DNA from: Strigamia acuminata
Lineage: Eukaryota; Arthropoda; Chilopoda; Geophilomorpha; Linotaeniidae
Length of the DNA stretch: 64,000 nt
NCBI GenBank assembly: GCA_949358305.1
Contig: OX442316.1
Coordinates: 13,082,001 to 13,146,000, forward strand
Direction: 5' to 3'
The notes beneath the pieces are model-generated. The model was not told the DNA's origin, searched no databases, and saw nothing but the letters and a program-made list of their open reading frames with translations. Below are positions 1 through 12,590 of the stretch, piece by piece. How positions within the stretch are numbered: position 1 is the first letter of the stretch; the number at the start of each line of letters is the position of its first letter. Position numbers and translations under genes: made by a program.

Positions 1-860
1 TTAGAGTATCATCTTCAAAAGGAGAAGAACGAAAGAATATTATGTAGTAAAGTGACGGCTGCTGCTGTTGGTCGTCGACTTGGCTTCGATGAGCTATTTA
101 CAAAGAAGAGGAATTTGAAAAGAGGACGGCGGAGTGGAGGAAAAGAAATGGAATGTAAAAGAAAATAGGGAAATAGCTATGGTTTTTTTTCTTTTCTTTT
201 CTTTCTTTTCTTTTTCTTCTTTTTTCTTTTTAAAACTTCTGAACCTTTTTTCTTTCCTTTCTTTTTCTTCTTTGCTTTTGCATTCCATTAACAACCCATT
301 TGAATGATAGAAAGAATGCAGTCGTGTAGACTACGAAGCAGACAATGGGCTGAGGGTTAAAAGGAAAGAAAACTTGGGGAAAAAATAATTAAAAATGGAT
401 GTCAAAGGTGTTTGTTGGTGTTATTTTGGTTGCATGTTGTAAAGTTTGATTTAGAAAGAACTGGATTTGTTTTTGTCCGCTTTGTTGTATACACAATACA
501 TAGTAAGTTTAGTTTGTATTCGATCCTTCACAGTGCTTGTCGACGGCCTTGTCATTTATTTGGTTAAGCCATCCTGCATTCATGGTCTGTACACAACAAC
601 AGATATTCTTCGCGGATGTTGGTCAGGTTCATGTCAGTGCTGCTTTCGAGTTCCGACACGATATTGGGCAGTCGTTCAACTTCCGTTTTCTGGGTTTAAC
701 TAGAAGGGGTCTGTGATGAGTAAACAACAAATTATTCGTCCGAAACAGGAAATTTCTGTCCTCCGAAAGTTGAATCTAAAGAAACCTATGAAAACAGTGT
801 CAGTTTAATTTTTCCACATTAGGTGCATTCAATTCTCAAAAGACAAATTCACATCTTATA
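1..860. other. AT-rich non-coding stretch with a polypyrimidine tract
   Basis: I see no supported gene here. A long T/C run occupies about 181-272 (pyrimidine on the + strand), and the only open frame over it codes for a lysine/glutamate-rich peptide that simply reflects the tract. At 824 the sequence TAGGTGCATTCAATT matches the end of the TGCATTCAA MITE group found throughout the window, but I found no opposite end within about 100 bases. Confidence 0.5.
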
Positions 861-1247
861 TAAAGGGTCTTTCAGAATTCATGTTACACAGAAATAGGGG
901 GTATAGAGGGGGACCAGGAAATCACGTTTCCACTAATCAAAAATTCCAAAAAAAAATTTCCACTTAGTCACAGCTGTGCATTGATGCACATGGTAGACAT
1001 GTAGAGCATCTCTTGTAATAAACTTCTGCTGTTGGCTACCGATTGTGTTTTTATTTGGGAATTGCACTTTAACCTGGGAAACGTGGGCAACATACGTGAT
1101 GCGCGATATTTGAAATCTTCCATTGTTTTTGGGGCTGTGACTAAGTTGGAAATTTTTTTTGGAATTTTTGATTAGTGGAAACGTGATCGCCTGGTCCCGC
1201 TCTACACCCCCTATTTCTATGTAACATGAATTCTGAACCACCCTGTA
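861..1247. mobile_element. Mariner-like MITE with long inverted repeats
   Basis: The two ends are inverted copies of each other for roughly 100 bases. The right end read inward is TACAGGGTGGTTCAGAATTC and the left is TAAAGGGTCTTTCAGAATTC; both continue through a shared stretch containing AATCACGTTTCC or CGATCACGTTTCC and ATTAGTGGAAAC or its complement. The CAGGGTG-type end and the TA/TATA at both borders are typical of Tc1/mariner elements. No transposase is present, so it is non-autonomous. The 102-codon minus-strand open frame inside is an effect of the repeat and not a gene. Confidence 0.8.
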
Positions 1248-1248
1248 T

Positions 1249-3092
1249 ATATTGTTAGTTTTATGTTACCATGAAAACATGTATAATTATTGCGTGTGCA
1301 GTTATATTGTTGTTCAATGTATACTTGGTATGAAGTGTTTGTTACACGTGAGTAAATTAATTGTTTCAATTTTCATCTTGTGTCGTTTATTTGCCGAGTC
1401 TTACATGTATATTATAAAATATATTTTTTGTTTCTCGTTTCATTAAAACGTGCAGGAATTTTCGAAATTTTGCTTATTTGGAGTAAATTCAAGCAAAAAG
1501 TTCATTTTTTTCTGGAGTAAATAATGTACTTTTTAGTTGTAAATCTGACTTCAACACGCTTCAGCAACCGATGGAATGTCGGTAAAAGCTCTAGATGATA
1601 GAGAGAGAGAATATAATTTTCGTGGTGCGTGAATTCAGTCAATCATTAGGGAATAATGTCCTGTTAAATGAATGAGGTTTGGAGATCATTTGCCAACAGC
1701 TCCATGTAATAACGAAAGAGACCTTTTACTAAGTAGCTAAATGCGGCTTATCTGCGGTACAGAAGTAAGTGCGGTCACTTTTGGTTACTGGCTATAGTGT
1801 GCTGACACTAATATAACCCGGTGCTTCTGTCGCGAAAAGTGTGAAGTAAAGAGGCCGTATCAAGAGACATTTTTATTCTGTTAAATGGCTAAGGGCTCGG
1901 TCTCGACATAATGTGGGAGGAATAAAAATTTGCTCTTACTGTAATGCGGTTGCCCTTAAAGCTTAAGCAAAATGTGGGGATAGGTTATTGGAATTTGATG
2001 TCATTAAAGACGGCTTCTTGCTTGACTTATCTGCTCGTTAGCCCGTGAAATTTTTTATGGATCGCTTCGGCGTGTTAGATTTTTGATTGAATTTTTGTTG
2101 CAGAACATTCAATATTAGCCTGTGTGATATCGAAGTCCGATGCTTACTAGAGTATATATTTTGTAGTTGAGATTTAGAGTGAGTAATGTGTGAAATTGCC
2201 AGATGACGAGCAAATTGCAAAAATGTATTTTTTTTTCTTTTTAAAAGAATTTTTCTTTTTTAATATATCGGTTTTGCAATTGAGATGAAACTCATCCGTA
2301 TTGGCAAGAAAATCACAGGACAGAAATGTGGGATATCTGATGCTGGTTTGAAATGGTTCTGCCATTTCATTTCTGACTATTGGGGGCTATCAATTTTGGT
2401 GGAAAAAAAAAAGAGTTTGGCTCGATTTATCGCTCATACTAATGAGATGTGCTTCGTGAACTGCAACTTTATTACTCTGATCGTATTTCTTGCTCACTTT
2501 CCCCGTTCCCAAACAAGTCCTGCAAATAGGAAAATCCTAAACCTGTCGCCTAATTTTTCAAGCTCACAATAGTTGTTCGGTTTGGTTGGCACCAATTTAA
2601 AAATGATGAAGAATGAAAGTGGAAAGCATTTGGCTTGCCGGCAAAAGAGTAAAAATACACACGTTCATTTTTATTAGTCAATGGAGAAGTTGATTAGCCT
2701 GGAAAAATTCTTGTTTATGGCTCAAATCATTAGATTCATTCATAGTTTCTGCTTAAATTGTTTTTGGTGTATTTATAAGTAGCAAAAAACAGATGTAAAA
2801 AACGTTTCCAACTATGAATGTGTGTGAGGCGATTTTATTTTTAACCAAAACCTGATTTAAATTATTTTATAAACCACTCCAGCCGTGTTTCTTTTTGTTT
2901 TTGGTGCTTGTTTTTTGTCTGTTATTCTGTTTACACAAACTCCATAATCGGTAAAAACAGAAACTTATTGAACGCACCTGTTGTCTTGTTGTTTAATTAA
3001 TTAAAGTTGAAAATCTTGAACGTCGGATATTGAAATGAATTTATTATTAATTTGATTTTGTTTTGAGCGATTATTATTCACTTATACTCGAG
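1249..3092. other. Non-coding stretch, nothing recognised
   Basis: AT-rich sequence with homopolymer runs (for example A9 near 2402 and T-rich 2228-2265). Open frames of 60-95 codons occur on both strands but have low-complexity or non-protein-like composition and no matched splice sites that I can defend. Confidence 0.5.
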
Positions 3093-3512
3093 TAGCATTC
3101 AAAAACCATCTTTACAAAGTGTACTCCCATTCGTCAGTTTCAAGGTCAGCCAGTTTACTACTAACTCCAGACTGTATACTACTACTAGGAGAAGTAGTTT
3201 TAATTTTTATTTATTGTTGTGCTTGTTATGACTAGTTTTATTAATGTTTTTTTGATTTTATTTAATAAAAGTTAATATTTCCATCAATAAAATGAAGTTT
3301 TACACATTAAAAAATGTCAAATTCATGTTTGTTGTGTTTATTGCTTACATCGTCTGGAAGTTTGAATGTTAGGTCGTTGCCTAGGCAATCGATTGAAATG
3401 TCTGTACGTTGTAATGCAATTCTGGTGTTTGGGTCTACTTTTCTGGATCACTACACCAGTAAACTGGTTGACGAATGGGAGTACACTTTGTAAAGATGCT
3501 TTTTGAATGCTA
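3093..3512. mobile_element. MITE of the TGCATTCAA group, about 420 bp
   Basis: Left end TAGCATTCAAAAACCATCTT and the right end read inward, TAGCATTCAAAAAGCATCTT, are near-identical and stay so for about 47 bases (through the motif TACTCCCATTCGTCA). Both are bordered by TA, which fits a Tc1/mariner-type target. No transposase is encoded. An inner pair TAGTAGTA / CTACTACTAG lies near 3177-3195. Confidence 0.85.
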
Positions 3513-4153
3513 CTCGTGTATAGAATGAATTGAAAAATCTAGGGATATTATCATTCTACTATCTACTCACTTGAAGGAACAACTAATCAAAACCCACCAG
3601 AGGTGACCAAGATGTCGTTTTTGCTAGATTAGGGTAGATTCTATCCCGAATGCTATGTGCAAGCCGAATGCAAGCTTAGTGCCAAGAAGTTTCATGGAAA
3701 GAAAATGAAAGTGGATTGATTGTTTCGGCTGGAAGCGGACTGTCAGGAAATGACGTCAGGACTGGAGCTTGATGGAACAAACACTTTTAAATTGCGTAAC
3801 AGCGAAATGCTCATTCAACGGAATTTAATCTTTTATTAAATAAATCGTTCATCTATTCATTTTTCTAATTTTTTTTCAATTGGTCAGTACTAAACTTTCA
3901 GCAAGTAATCGCAAGGGATAGAAAATATTTTTTTTGCAACATTTATTTTTTTGTATAAAATAAACGTTCTTGCAAGATTGAAGCACTCATTTTTGGGAAA
4001 CCTTCATGTGTAGCCTGGAAATAACTTTTTTCTCCCATAATAACATTATTGAATACATTTTGCTTCCAAATGCGTCACCAACAGAAATAAAACAGAATGA
4101 CCATTGAAGACGTGTTCATGCTCAAAGTGCAATTTTTGTAGCATGAAAAACAG

Positions 4154-4431
4154 CAGGCACATTCATAAAGTCATTTAAACTTGTTTCTATTTTTTACATG
4201 TTAAATTTTACATTTAGACTGGTTTAAGAAATATAAACACGTTTAAATAACTTTATGAATGCACCTACTGCTTGTCTCTAAACTGTTTTAAATAAATAAA
4301 TAACTAAATAAATAACGTTAAAAATATCGGTTGATTTAGTCTGTTTTCAGTCGCAGTGGGCATGTGCACGACATTTAAACAACGAAACATGTTGAACTGC
4401 ATGTTGAACACACATTTGTGAATGCCCCGTA
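4154..4431. mobile_element. Compound MITE of the TGCATTCA group (first copy)
   Basis: The segment 4154-4267 has inverted ends: CACATTCATAAAGTCATTTA at the left, and TGCATTCATAAAGTTATTTA read inward from 4265. It is followed by a block (about 4330-4431) containing TTTCAGTCGCAGTGGGCA and ATTTAAACAACGAAACATG, and ends in GTGAATGCCCC|TA-like sequence at 4431. The same two blocks recur in the same order at 12233-12432, so the pair probably forms one repeat family. No coding capacity. Confidence 0.7.
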
Positions 4432-7400
4432 CTAAAGCTGAATTATGCAGAAGACATGTGAAAAATAATGAGCATTGATTATGGTGAAACTTAGTTTTGT
4501 ATGATTAAAACAGGTGGCGCTGCAAGGTACAAAGAAGTGGACAAACAGAGGAAAGGGGACAAACACTCCAGAAAATTTAAGAAGTTGATAATTAGAAATG
4601 AAGGCTTATTATTTTCGTTTGCACATCATGTTTAAAGCAATTTTAAGAACTGTTGGATGCTTCAATGATTTCTAAAATGCGTTTTTATATTCCGAAAGAA
4701 TAATTTAGGTATGCAAAATTATTCAGTTAGATGTAGTAATGTGGTCAAGCGGGTGCTCGTTATTTAAATGTTGTCTTTTCGGATTTGACTCCGTTGTTAC
4801 CTTTGAGGCAATTCAGCGACAAAAATTGGATGCAAGATCATTTCTATGAAAATCATTAGCCGTAATCTTACCAGCTGGTGCTCGTGCTTTAGGCCCGTGA
4901 TAAAAATTCATTTGAAGCACTTGAACAATTTTTACAAGCGACCACTGTTTGATGCTAAGTCAGAGTAGCCGGAAGTTCAGCGACTCCATTATTCCACTGG
5001 ATTCTATTCTTCGTATTGGATGAGCTGGAGCGTGTGTAGTTCAACAGATAAACACAGGATGGGGTTAAGGTTGCTGGCAGAGGAGAAATGAATTGCAAAT
5101 AATGGTTTCTTTGGTGAGTTAATTTAGATTTAATGACTAAGAATCATTTATATTTTAGAATAAGTGGTATTTAATTGCAAAAAACAAATGGTTTTCTGAT
5201 TAAATGTAATTTTAATGTTTGTAACTTCGCTTATCAGCTCGAAAAGAACAGAAGAGAAAAAATTTAAAAAATTTAAAAAATAAAAATAAAAAAAAATTCT
5301 ATAAATTTAAAAAATTAATTAAAGAGAATTCTAAAAAAATCGACAGTTATTTTGTTGTTCCAGATAATCGAAATGCATTACGAGTAATTAACATTATGTT
5401 TACTTCATGTTTTCCAGAAAACTAACGCCATGTAAACGCACATAGTTTTCCAGATAAATAAAAAGTGAATTTTTCCTTATCTATAAAATTCTAATCATTT
5501 GTGTATAAAATAAATACTTTGCAATTCAGTATGAGTGATTTCTAAAAATAACACTGTGAAAACAAATGGCAGATTGACCGAGATAGAAGCTAATTAGGCA
5601 GAGATAAAACAAACATGCGTTTTCTCTCTCCTCTCTTTTCCCTTTATTTCCAATTCCCTGCTGCGTGTCTTTGGAGATTTGAGAAGAGCCGTCAGTGGCA
5701 GATAGATGCGTGGGCGAGTTATCAGCGTGGTCCACAAGTCCCCAGCAGTAAGGTCGGAGCTTGCCGCTTACAAGTACGGGGAACAAGGCATAATTCGCCA
5801 TAAAAAGTGCTATTTGATGTCAACAAGTCGCTAGAAGGGCGAACGTAAAGCGAACGACAGGTCGAGCGAGGGCAGCTAGCAATCTGGACCTAACCTGCTC
5901 CTTGTTCCCTTCAGCATCGTTGTTAAGGTCTCCTCATTCCACATCTTTTTACTCCTTTTACTTTTTTTTCCCTTCTCTTTTCCTCGTTCTTGTCTTTTGG
6001 CAATGCACAAAGCCTCCGTCGTCGAAGTAAAATCTATTGAGTTTGGTGGTTGGTCATTTGGCGTTCGGCCAATCCCACAGATTAGGCTGTCCTCAAAGAT
6101 CTTTCCTTGAATGTGGCAAACCCTCTGCCATCCACTATGGGCACTATCGAAAACCTTCCAATTATAGATGGGGCGGGTCTGCACACGGGATCAGATAATA
6201 TAATTTTTTTTCCGTCTTATTCTTGTTTGCTTTGTCTTTTTTTTAAAAAGAAATATGCACGGGGAATTCATTAGTTATTGAAGCTTTCTTTACTTTATCT
6301 CCAGATGTTTTCGTGGAATTGAAACGGGGGTTTATTTGTATAACGAGCTTGCATAGTATTGTCTTTATAATTAGGAATTACCAAGAGAAATACTTCATTT
6401 TGTTTAACTTTTATCTTTTTTATTTAATTTTTATTTTGTAGAAAAGTTTTTAGTTATTTTTTTTATTATTATTATGCAGTATTACATTGATTCGTGTTGA
6501 TTAAAGTGCGCAGAATGAGGCCGGTATTGGAAATAGTTTTGGTGTTGTCACGCATTTATAAAGGTGGGGAAATTGATGCCAGCTGGTGGGTTCCATCAAT
6601 TTGGTAGATGAGATTAATTTGTCGTTTGAAGGTAAACCGCACACTGTCACTTGTTAACAAGAGAAACTGACATGTAGAGAAGGGTGTTGTCAGGGAAGCT
6701 AAGTCACGGTGCACGTACGAGTATGTCGAGGTGTCAGATGGTCCTTGCATGCATATGAGGTTATTTGTGATTGTGGACTTTCCTCTGGTGGCCCACTTGT
6801 GAACTCGTCGAGACGTTGGCGTTGCAAACCAAGTGTTGTTATGCTATGTCCGTTTGCAGCAATTCGAGCAATTTGTTTGTCATTTGACTTCATTTCAACG
6901 GGCTTGCTTAAACGCAGACATGCTTATGCCATGGGAATGTGGTGTATCGACAGAAATTTCGTGTTCTGACTGCAGTGAAATGTCCGCATTAATTTAATAG
7001 GCACTTGTATTTGGAATTGCTTTTTTATTTGTTTTTTATATGCATGCCAAGTTTGATCGCGTCGTCTGCAGATGAACTTTTTAAAAGAAGATAACTTACT
7101 TTTAAAGCAGTTTCGGAGACGATAAATGATAATTCTAATTAGCATGTGGAGGAATAAAGATTGAGTTCTGAAGTTCAAATAAAGCGAGGCAAATTTTTAT
7201 ATCAAAATTTTTATTGTACGTATAGTAATTTTCTTAAATTAAATATTCTGCTCGAGGTCTTTTAAGTCTTAATATAAAAACTTGTTAAAAACTCCTATTG
7301 GTTGGGCATTATCACACGCTCCACGTTACAGATTAGTGATCTTGTGATTCCTTTCAATAACCAACAAGGTAAACATAATGCGTTTTAATATTCATTAAAA

Positions 7401-7871
7401 TAATCATAAAATCAATTTAATTACCAGTTATGCAAATAATCATAAAATTTACAATAAATTAAAGGCTAAATCTGTTTAAAGTGGTCAGAACCGTGGCTGA
7501 AAGTGGACCGAAAGTCGACTAGAGCTGAGACTGCGAGCTGTACCCAGAACAACAGCTAAGGTTAAAAAATGATCACGAATCGTAATCAGTCACGATGACG
7601 CCATTTGTTGTCATCATACTTTTTTGGCGGAAATGTGCATTTTTAGAATTATTTTTTGATTGTTTAATCTTGATGCAATGGCTGTGACCATATGGGGCCA
7701 AAACTAGCGGGTCAATCACGATTGAGATGGATCCTAATTATAATTAATCAATGCACCAAATACTAGTATATTGAGCTTAACTCGAGCTACGAACGCCAGT
7801 ATTATTGTTTTTAATGGAATTTTTTTTACTAGGTTTTGTAAACAATTTAGATCGTTGTCATAAAAATACAC
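4432..7871. other. Non-coding stretch with two GC-richer islands
   Basis: Mostly AT-rich sequence with an A-run block at about 5255-5340. Two GC-richer islands lie at about 5610-5860 and 5870-6190, each preceded or followed by pyrimidine runs. They carry open frames of 60-100 codons on both strands, none recognisable. They could be exons or conserved regulatory DNA. I see no TIRs that would mark them as transposons. Confidence 0.45.
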
Positions 7872-8305
7872 TAGGTGCGTTCAATCTGCTAATAGAAAGT
7901 CACTTAACTGACTTAACTGCCTTTCAGAGGGCGGAAGTGACGAAAATTACGTCACATTTTGACTAAGTAAAGTCACCTAAGTGACTTTCAGGAAAGTAAC
8001 TGGAAAGTTCCTTTTCAACCTTTTAAAAGTCACTTATGTGTGTGTGCATGCGCATTGCACATTTAACACAGCTACAGTGGCAGCCATTTTGTTCTCGATG
8101 AACACGGTAAATTCACGTGTGGCACACGGTAAATTCACGCGTTGCACACGGTAGATTCACGCGTGGCACACGGTAAATTCACGTGTGGCACACGGTAAAT
8201 GGAAATGGAAGTCTGGTGGTAAGTAAGTGCATTCAATGAAAAGTGACTTTGAGGAAAGGAAGGAAAGTGAAAGTCACTTCTTCTAACCCAGATTGAACGC
8301 ACCTA
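7872..8305. mobile_element. MITE of the TGCATTCAA group containing a 22-bp tandem repeat
   Basis: The ends are TAGGTGCGTTCAATCTG and its reverse complement, bordered by TA. Inside, both flanks carry copies of AAGTGACTT-type motifs in opposite orientations. A minisatellite at 8102-8199 lies in the right half. No transposase. Confidence 0.85.
8102..8199. repeat. 22-bp tandem repeat, about 4.5 copies
   Basis: The unit ACACGGTAAATTCACGTGTG plus GC is repeated head to tail with a few differences (CACGTG in some copies, CACGCG in others; one AAA changed to AGA). It lies wholly inside the MITE at 7872-8305. Confidence 0.9.
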
Positions 8306-8380
8306 CTGAGATTAAATGGGATCTCTCTTGTCGTAACAATAGTATTAAAAGATAGACTGGGTGGACCGAGAAAGTAGCAC

Positions 8381-8520
8381 TAGCTGCATTCAAAAATAAA
8401 AATAACAACTTTAGTTTAAGTGTATTTTAAGTTTTAACATGGGTTTAAACAGGAAATGATGTCATTTTTGGTTTAAAATTGAATTAAAACACAAAATATT
8501 TTAGTTTTTGAATGTAGCTA
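8381..8520. mobile_element. Short MITE, TAGCTGCATTCAAAA family (copy 1)
   Basis: The ends TAGCTGCATTCAAAAATAAA and, inward from the right, TAGCTACATTCAAAAACTAA form TIRs bordered by TA. The interior includes TTTAGTTTAAGTGTATTTTA, which reappears in opposite orientation in the copy at 22051-22272. About 136 bp between the TA borders and non-coding. Confidence 0.85.
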
Positions 8521-9259
8521 CTGTAAGCATTAGTTGACATTATGATTGCGCATTCAAAGGTGAATTCGAGGCAGGATTGTGTATGCGCATATTTGTATTA
8601 ATATATTTATATATTTATATGAAAAGATACAGAATGCAAACAAGATGAGAACTTAGAAATCTATTATCTACTGCTGTTCAAATTGAATGGTATATTTACT
8701 TTATGAAGTCGAAATTCGCTTATTCCAATATGCTGAGAATATGTAATAAGGTTAAGCTTTCGATGGCCGGCGTATTTATGTTTACTTACTGAAAACCTCG
8801 TTGAATAAATGGAAAACTTACCCTTTTAGGACAGTTTATGTAAAATCAGGGAGTAACCCATGTAGAATTACCCAGTTGGGTTGAAGGTTGTGATAAATTA
8901 TTTTAAATTCGATCCACACGCATTGTACTGAAAATAAAATTTGGACCGGGTGAATTTTATGTTTTAAAAAGGAAATTGGCAGAAATTTTAGCATAAACAC
9001 GCATGGTTGGGTATGTATGATGAAAACAGGCCTATCTGAGAACATCAATAGAATGTTTATTAAATTAAACTTTTAGATAAACTTAATTTATTTCTGTGGC
9101 TTCAAGGTATTCTAACCGACTGGGAATTCTTCTGAACATAAAATTAGGAATTAGTAGCTTATACGTATGCATAGACTTTGGAATTGAATGAGCTCGCATT
9201 GAAAATACAATTTATTTCAATCTTCAGTCTTAATAAATTTAAATTTCAGTATTTTTACA

Positions 9260-9485
9260 ATATTTCAAAATGTGCAGCATTTTGCAGAATTAAGTATATT
9301 AAATAATGCATTTCGTAATACATGAAATGAAAACATAAAATGAAAAAATACATTTTCCAAAATGTATTGTCATTTGTAAACCAATAGCATGCAAAAATTT
9401 GTTACAAAATGCTTTCTCGTGAAATGCAACGCATTCAAAATACATTGCAATATAATTTCAATGTATTTTTGAACCATATGGGTAA
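9260..9485. mobile_element. MITE of the CCATATGGTTCA family (copy 1)
   Basis: The right end reads inward ACCCATATGGTTCAAAAATA, followed by repeated TACATTG/ATGCATT motifs. The left half contains GCAGAATTAAGTATATTAAA, also found at 38784 in the same orientation. The family recurs at 26964, 37130, 38762 and 52415. The left border is uncertain. Confidence 0.65.
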
Positions 9486-11652
9486 GGACTAAACCTTACT
9501 TGTGCATTAAGTTGAGCAATGGGGAGGGATGGGAGCTTTTATGTTTTGAAAAATGCATTATTTTGCTTCGAATCCTGGAGTCATGCCAACAAAACACATG
9601 ATGCTCTCCTAGCCGCCGTATATTTCATTGCTTCCTTCTTCACAGGGCTTCTTGTCCACTAAGAAGACTTTCCTCACATGACGAACTCGCATGCAACCTT
9701 CGCATAAAAGCATTTTGACATTTACCTCATACTGTGAGCGATGGTTGGCCGTTGGTCGCTTATATATTTTTCAACTGAGTACGTTGCACTCAGGCCAAAA
9801 GAGGGCAGAAGAGCTTTTCAATTTCCGTCGTTTCCATGAAGTCTAACCTATCAAAGAAAGATGAAATGGCTGACCTTTGGATTTGCTTTTTGCATTAAAT
9901 GGCCACCCTATAACGCAATATATGTGGAAAAATAGAAAACAATCACTTAAACACTTTTATGACTGCAAACTTCGCAAGTCAATCGATCAATCAATCTACC
10001 ATCAAAATAAGCATTGTGAATATTTATGAAGAAAATTGACATCGTTATAAATTAGATTATACGACCTTCATATTTATTGATTCGTTATATTCCAATATGC
10101 TGAGAATTATTGATTCGTTATATAATTATAAACTCTGCGATTCGCTGAATACTGATGTAAACAAACACACCATAATTACGGGGAGTTTCAGACTGAATTT
10201 TCTAATTTCACCGCTTTGCTTAAGGACCGATTTCGCAACTTGAGACTGGGAGGTTGTTTACAATCACGGATCAATTTAATTTTTTTTTTACTCTAAATGA
10301 CTCATATTAGAAATATAATCAGACCCAGAAGTAGTAAACAGCAATTAAACTAGAAACGGTGATTTTTCTTTTATTAGATTCCAAGTTAGCGGAGGTTAAT
10401 TACGGGTCAGATTACTTGGGAGGTTCAGCAGGATCGACTTTACATTTTAAATTTGTTTTTTGTTCTTTTATTCTGTGGTTTAATAATTAAACTTGTTTTT
10501 TGGGAAGATAAAAGGCGATTCGATTATTATTTATGTCCTGCCGGTCACAAAGAAACGGAATATCTTACATTTAGTGAATTCCAGAAATAGAAACGAACGT
10601 GTATTGAAGCGTAAATAAATATATAATCACACACAGTTGGAGAAAGGGGAAAAAAAGGCAAAAGTAAAGAAAGACGAAAGAGAAAAAAAAAGTCGATTTT
10701 TCTGCTTTCTTCTATTTTCTATGTGAAAGAGGTTTGTCGAGAGTACTGAAAGTTCAGACATTTCGCCTTCCAACCTAAATAGAACCCTGAGGGCCGTGGA
10801 TTCTCCCGTCTCGACCGAGAAGAGGCTCTTGGCTCTCGTTTTATTCTCATTGATCTCTGTGCTATCTCCAAGGCAACGACGAAGCTGTGGATCATTGGAC
10901 AGATTTTCTCGAATCAATTTATTTTTCTTTTCTATTTTTCTTATTTAAATGTAAAAACTGGACGCAGTAGTGAGGAACTAAAGGCGTTGATATTGTTGGA
11001 ATGTTGTTTATATGGTAATATATTATTCCTGTTGTGTGATAACACTTAAGTGGCCCCAATTATTGTTTAGTCTACTTCAGTATCAGGTAAAGTGTGTCTC
11101 CGCTTTAACGTTTTTACTCTGGATAAAGCTACCCTTGTAGTAAGAAGTGCTCCGTGTTTCTAACTGAACAATATCGGCAAGATCACTAACGGATACAATT
11201 ATGTGATAAACCTTTTTTCAAAATTTTAGATTTTTGAGTTTTATCTGAGGAAAGATGAACAGTCTCTTTTGGTTCGTCCCTCGGCTCGTCGTGAGCAAGT
11301 TTAGGTTGGGAAGTCATTCGTTTGCATCTCATGCTGTACTTAATACCGCTGCAATATGCTCAAGCGAGGTGGCAAGCGCATTTCCATTGGGTTTATTTTC
11401 ATTTTTATTGCTTATACGTGTAGGTTGAAGACGGTGTAAGAACTGGCGCGAAAATGTTTATCTTTAGTCGATGTACACGCCAAAGGCTTTTACTGGAAAT
11501 TTCCATACCAAGTTGGGGTGAATAATAAACAACAATTATTTAATGATGATGTTTATTTCTTAATAGATAAAAGTCAGTGACCTCTTTCTTTTGTGGCGTT
11601 TTATACGTTTTTATTTGAAGTAATTTAAGTAATTTAGCTACTCACAAGGAGC
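9486..11652. other. Non-coding stretch, no gene recognised
   Basis: AT-rich sequence without a supported gene. A 15-bp direct repeat ATTGATTCGTTATAT occurs at 10076-10090 and 10109-10123. The block between them contains TCCAATATGCTGAGAAT, also present at 8722. A purine-rich run lies at about 10636-10692. The open frame at 10627-10917 on the minus strand overlaps that run and is not convincing. Confidence 0.45.
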
Positions 11653-11881
11653 CCGCAGGAGTGTGTAATCTACAATTGTTTAAATTATTTGTAAATAAAG
11701 TTTTCAAATGACTTAAACAATGTTTTTTTTTTTCTAATATTTAAATGCACCTCTCTTTCACATTGTTTCAAACAGTTACAACACACAGAATTCTTTACTG
11801 TGTGTTGTAACCCTACTTTTTTATTTTTTGAGTAAAAAGGTCAATTTTATCATTACAATTGTGGATTACACACTCCTGCGG
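11653..11881. mobile_element. TIR element with CCGCAGGAGTGTGTAATC ends
   Basis: The left end CCGCAGGAGTGTGTAATC and its reverse complement at 11864-11881 are perfectly matched, and the match goes on with TACAATTGT / CACAATTGT. The centre holds a separate perfect palindrome at 11775-11811. Non-coding; superfamily uncertain. Confidence 0.8.
11775..11811. repeat. Perfect 14-bp inverted repeat (hairpin)
   Basis: GTTACAACACACAG and its exact reverse complement are separated by 9 bases. It lies in the middle of the element 11653-11881 and may be a small nested hairpin or part of that element. Confidence 0.85.
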
Positions 11882-12232
11882 TGTTCTTGTCAGACAATTG
11901 ATTGAATTTTTGCAATTGTGCAATTTTTTAAAAATCTTTTGCTACGAATAGTTTGCAATATTTTTAAGGGAAAGGCAGAAAACTGGATTACAGGAGAACG
12001 ACAAGGATATTCCCTTGAAGAAGAAGTTCTCACTGACCCTATTCTCGGCACAATTGTAAATATTTAAACTTAACAAGAAAACTGTTTTCCAGCGAAGGGA
12101 CAATCTTCCCATTGGTTGAACTCATGATCACATTTGGTATGACCAATAGAATTCGTTTGCAAATGGCGAATAACTGTATTTTCATGACTCAATTAAAGAA
12201 AAGTCAACTTGGTTAATTTTTGTTGGATTTAG

Positions 12233-12431
12233 TAGATGAATTCATAAAATTATTTAGACTAGACAACAATTTTACATTTAGACTGGTTTAAACAATGTAA
12301 GCAAGTTTTAATGACTTTATGAATGCGCTTACTGCTTTTTAAAATGCTAGCGGTCAATTTAGTCTGTTTTCAGTCACAGTGGGCACGCGCATGACATTTA
12401 AACAACAAAAGATGTTTAACTGCAAGTTAAA
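12233..12431. mobile_element. Compound MITE of the TGCATTCA group (second copy)
   Basis: 12233-12331 matches 4154-4267 (the shared core includes TTTTACATTTAGACTGGTTT) with ends TAGATGAATTCATAAAATTA and, inward, TAAGCGCATTCATAAAGTCA. The second block (about 12352-12431) matches about 4340-4420 through TTTCAGTCACAGTGGGCA. Its right end is cut by the MITE that starts at 12432. Confidence 0.7.
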
Positions 12432-12590
12432 TACAGTCGAACCTCGTTGTAACGAATCGCGATATAACAAATTACTTGTTAAAATGAATACTTAAAAATC
12501 ACTTGGTTGGTTGGTTGGCCATAGATCATTTGATACATCGAACTGATTTTTCGGGTCCCTTGCGATTCGTTATAACGAGAATCGTCTGTA
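12432..12590. mobile_element. Pogo/Tigger-like MITE, TACAGTCGAACCTCG family (copy 1)
   Basis: The left end TACAGTCGAACCTCGTTGTA and the right end, inward TACAGACGATTCTCGTTATA, form TIRs with TA borders. Both lead into ACGAATCGC. This pattern is familiar from pogo-like non-autonomous elements. A second copy is at 23328-23573. No transposase in either. Confidence 0.8.

Noticed and set aside
94-294. Lysine-rich 66-codon minus-strand frame
   Set aside because: It is translated polypyrimidine tract.
933-1241. 102-codon open frame on the minus strand
   Set aside because: It lies entirely within the inverted arms of the MITE at 861-1247.
8102-8199. Tandem array considered as a CRISPR
   Set aside because: The units are head to tail with no unique spacers, and the context is eukaryotic.
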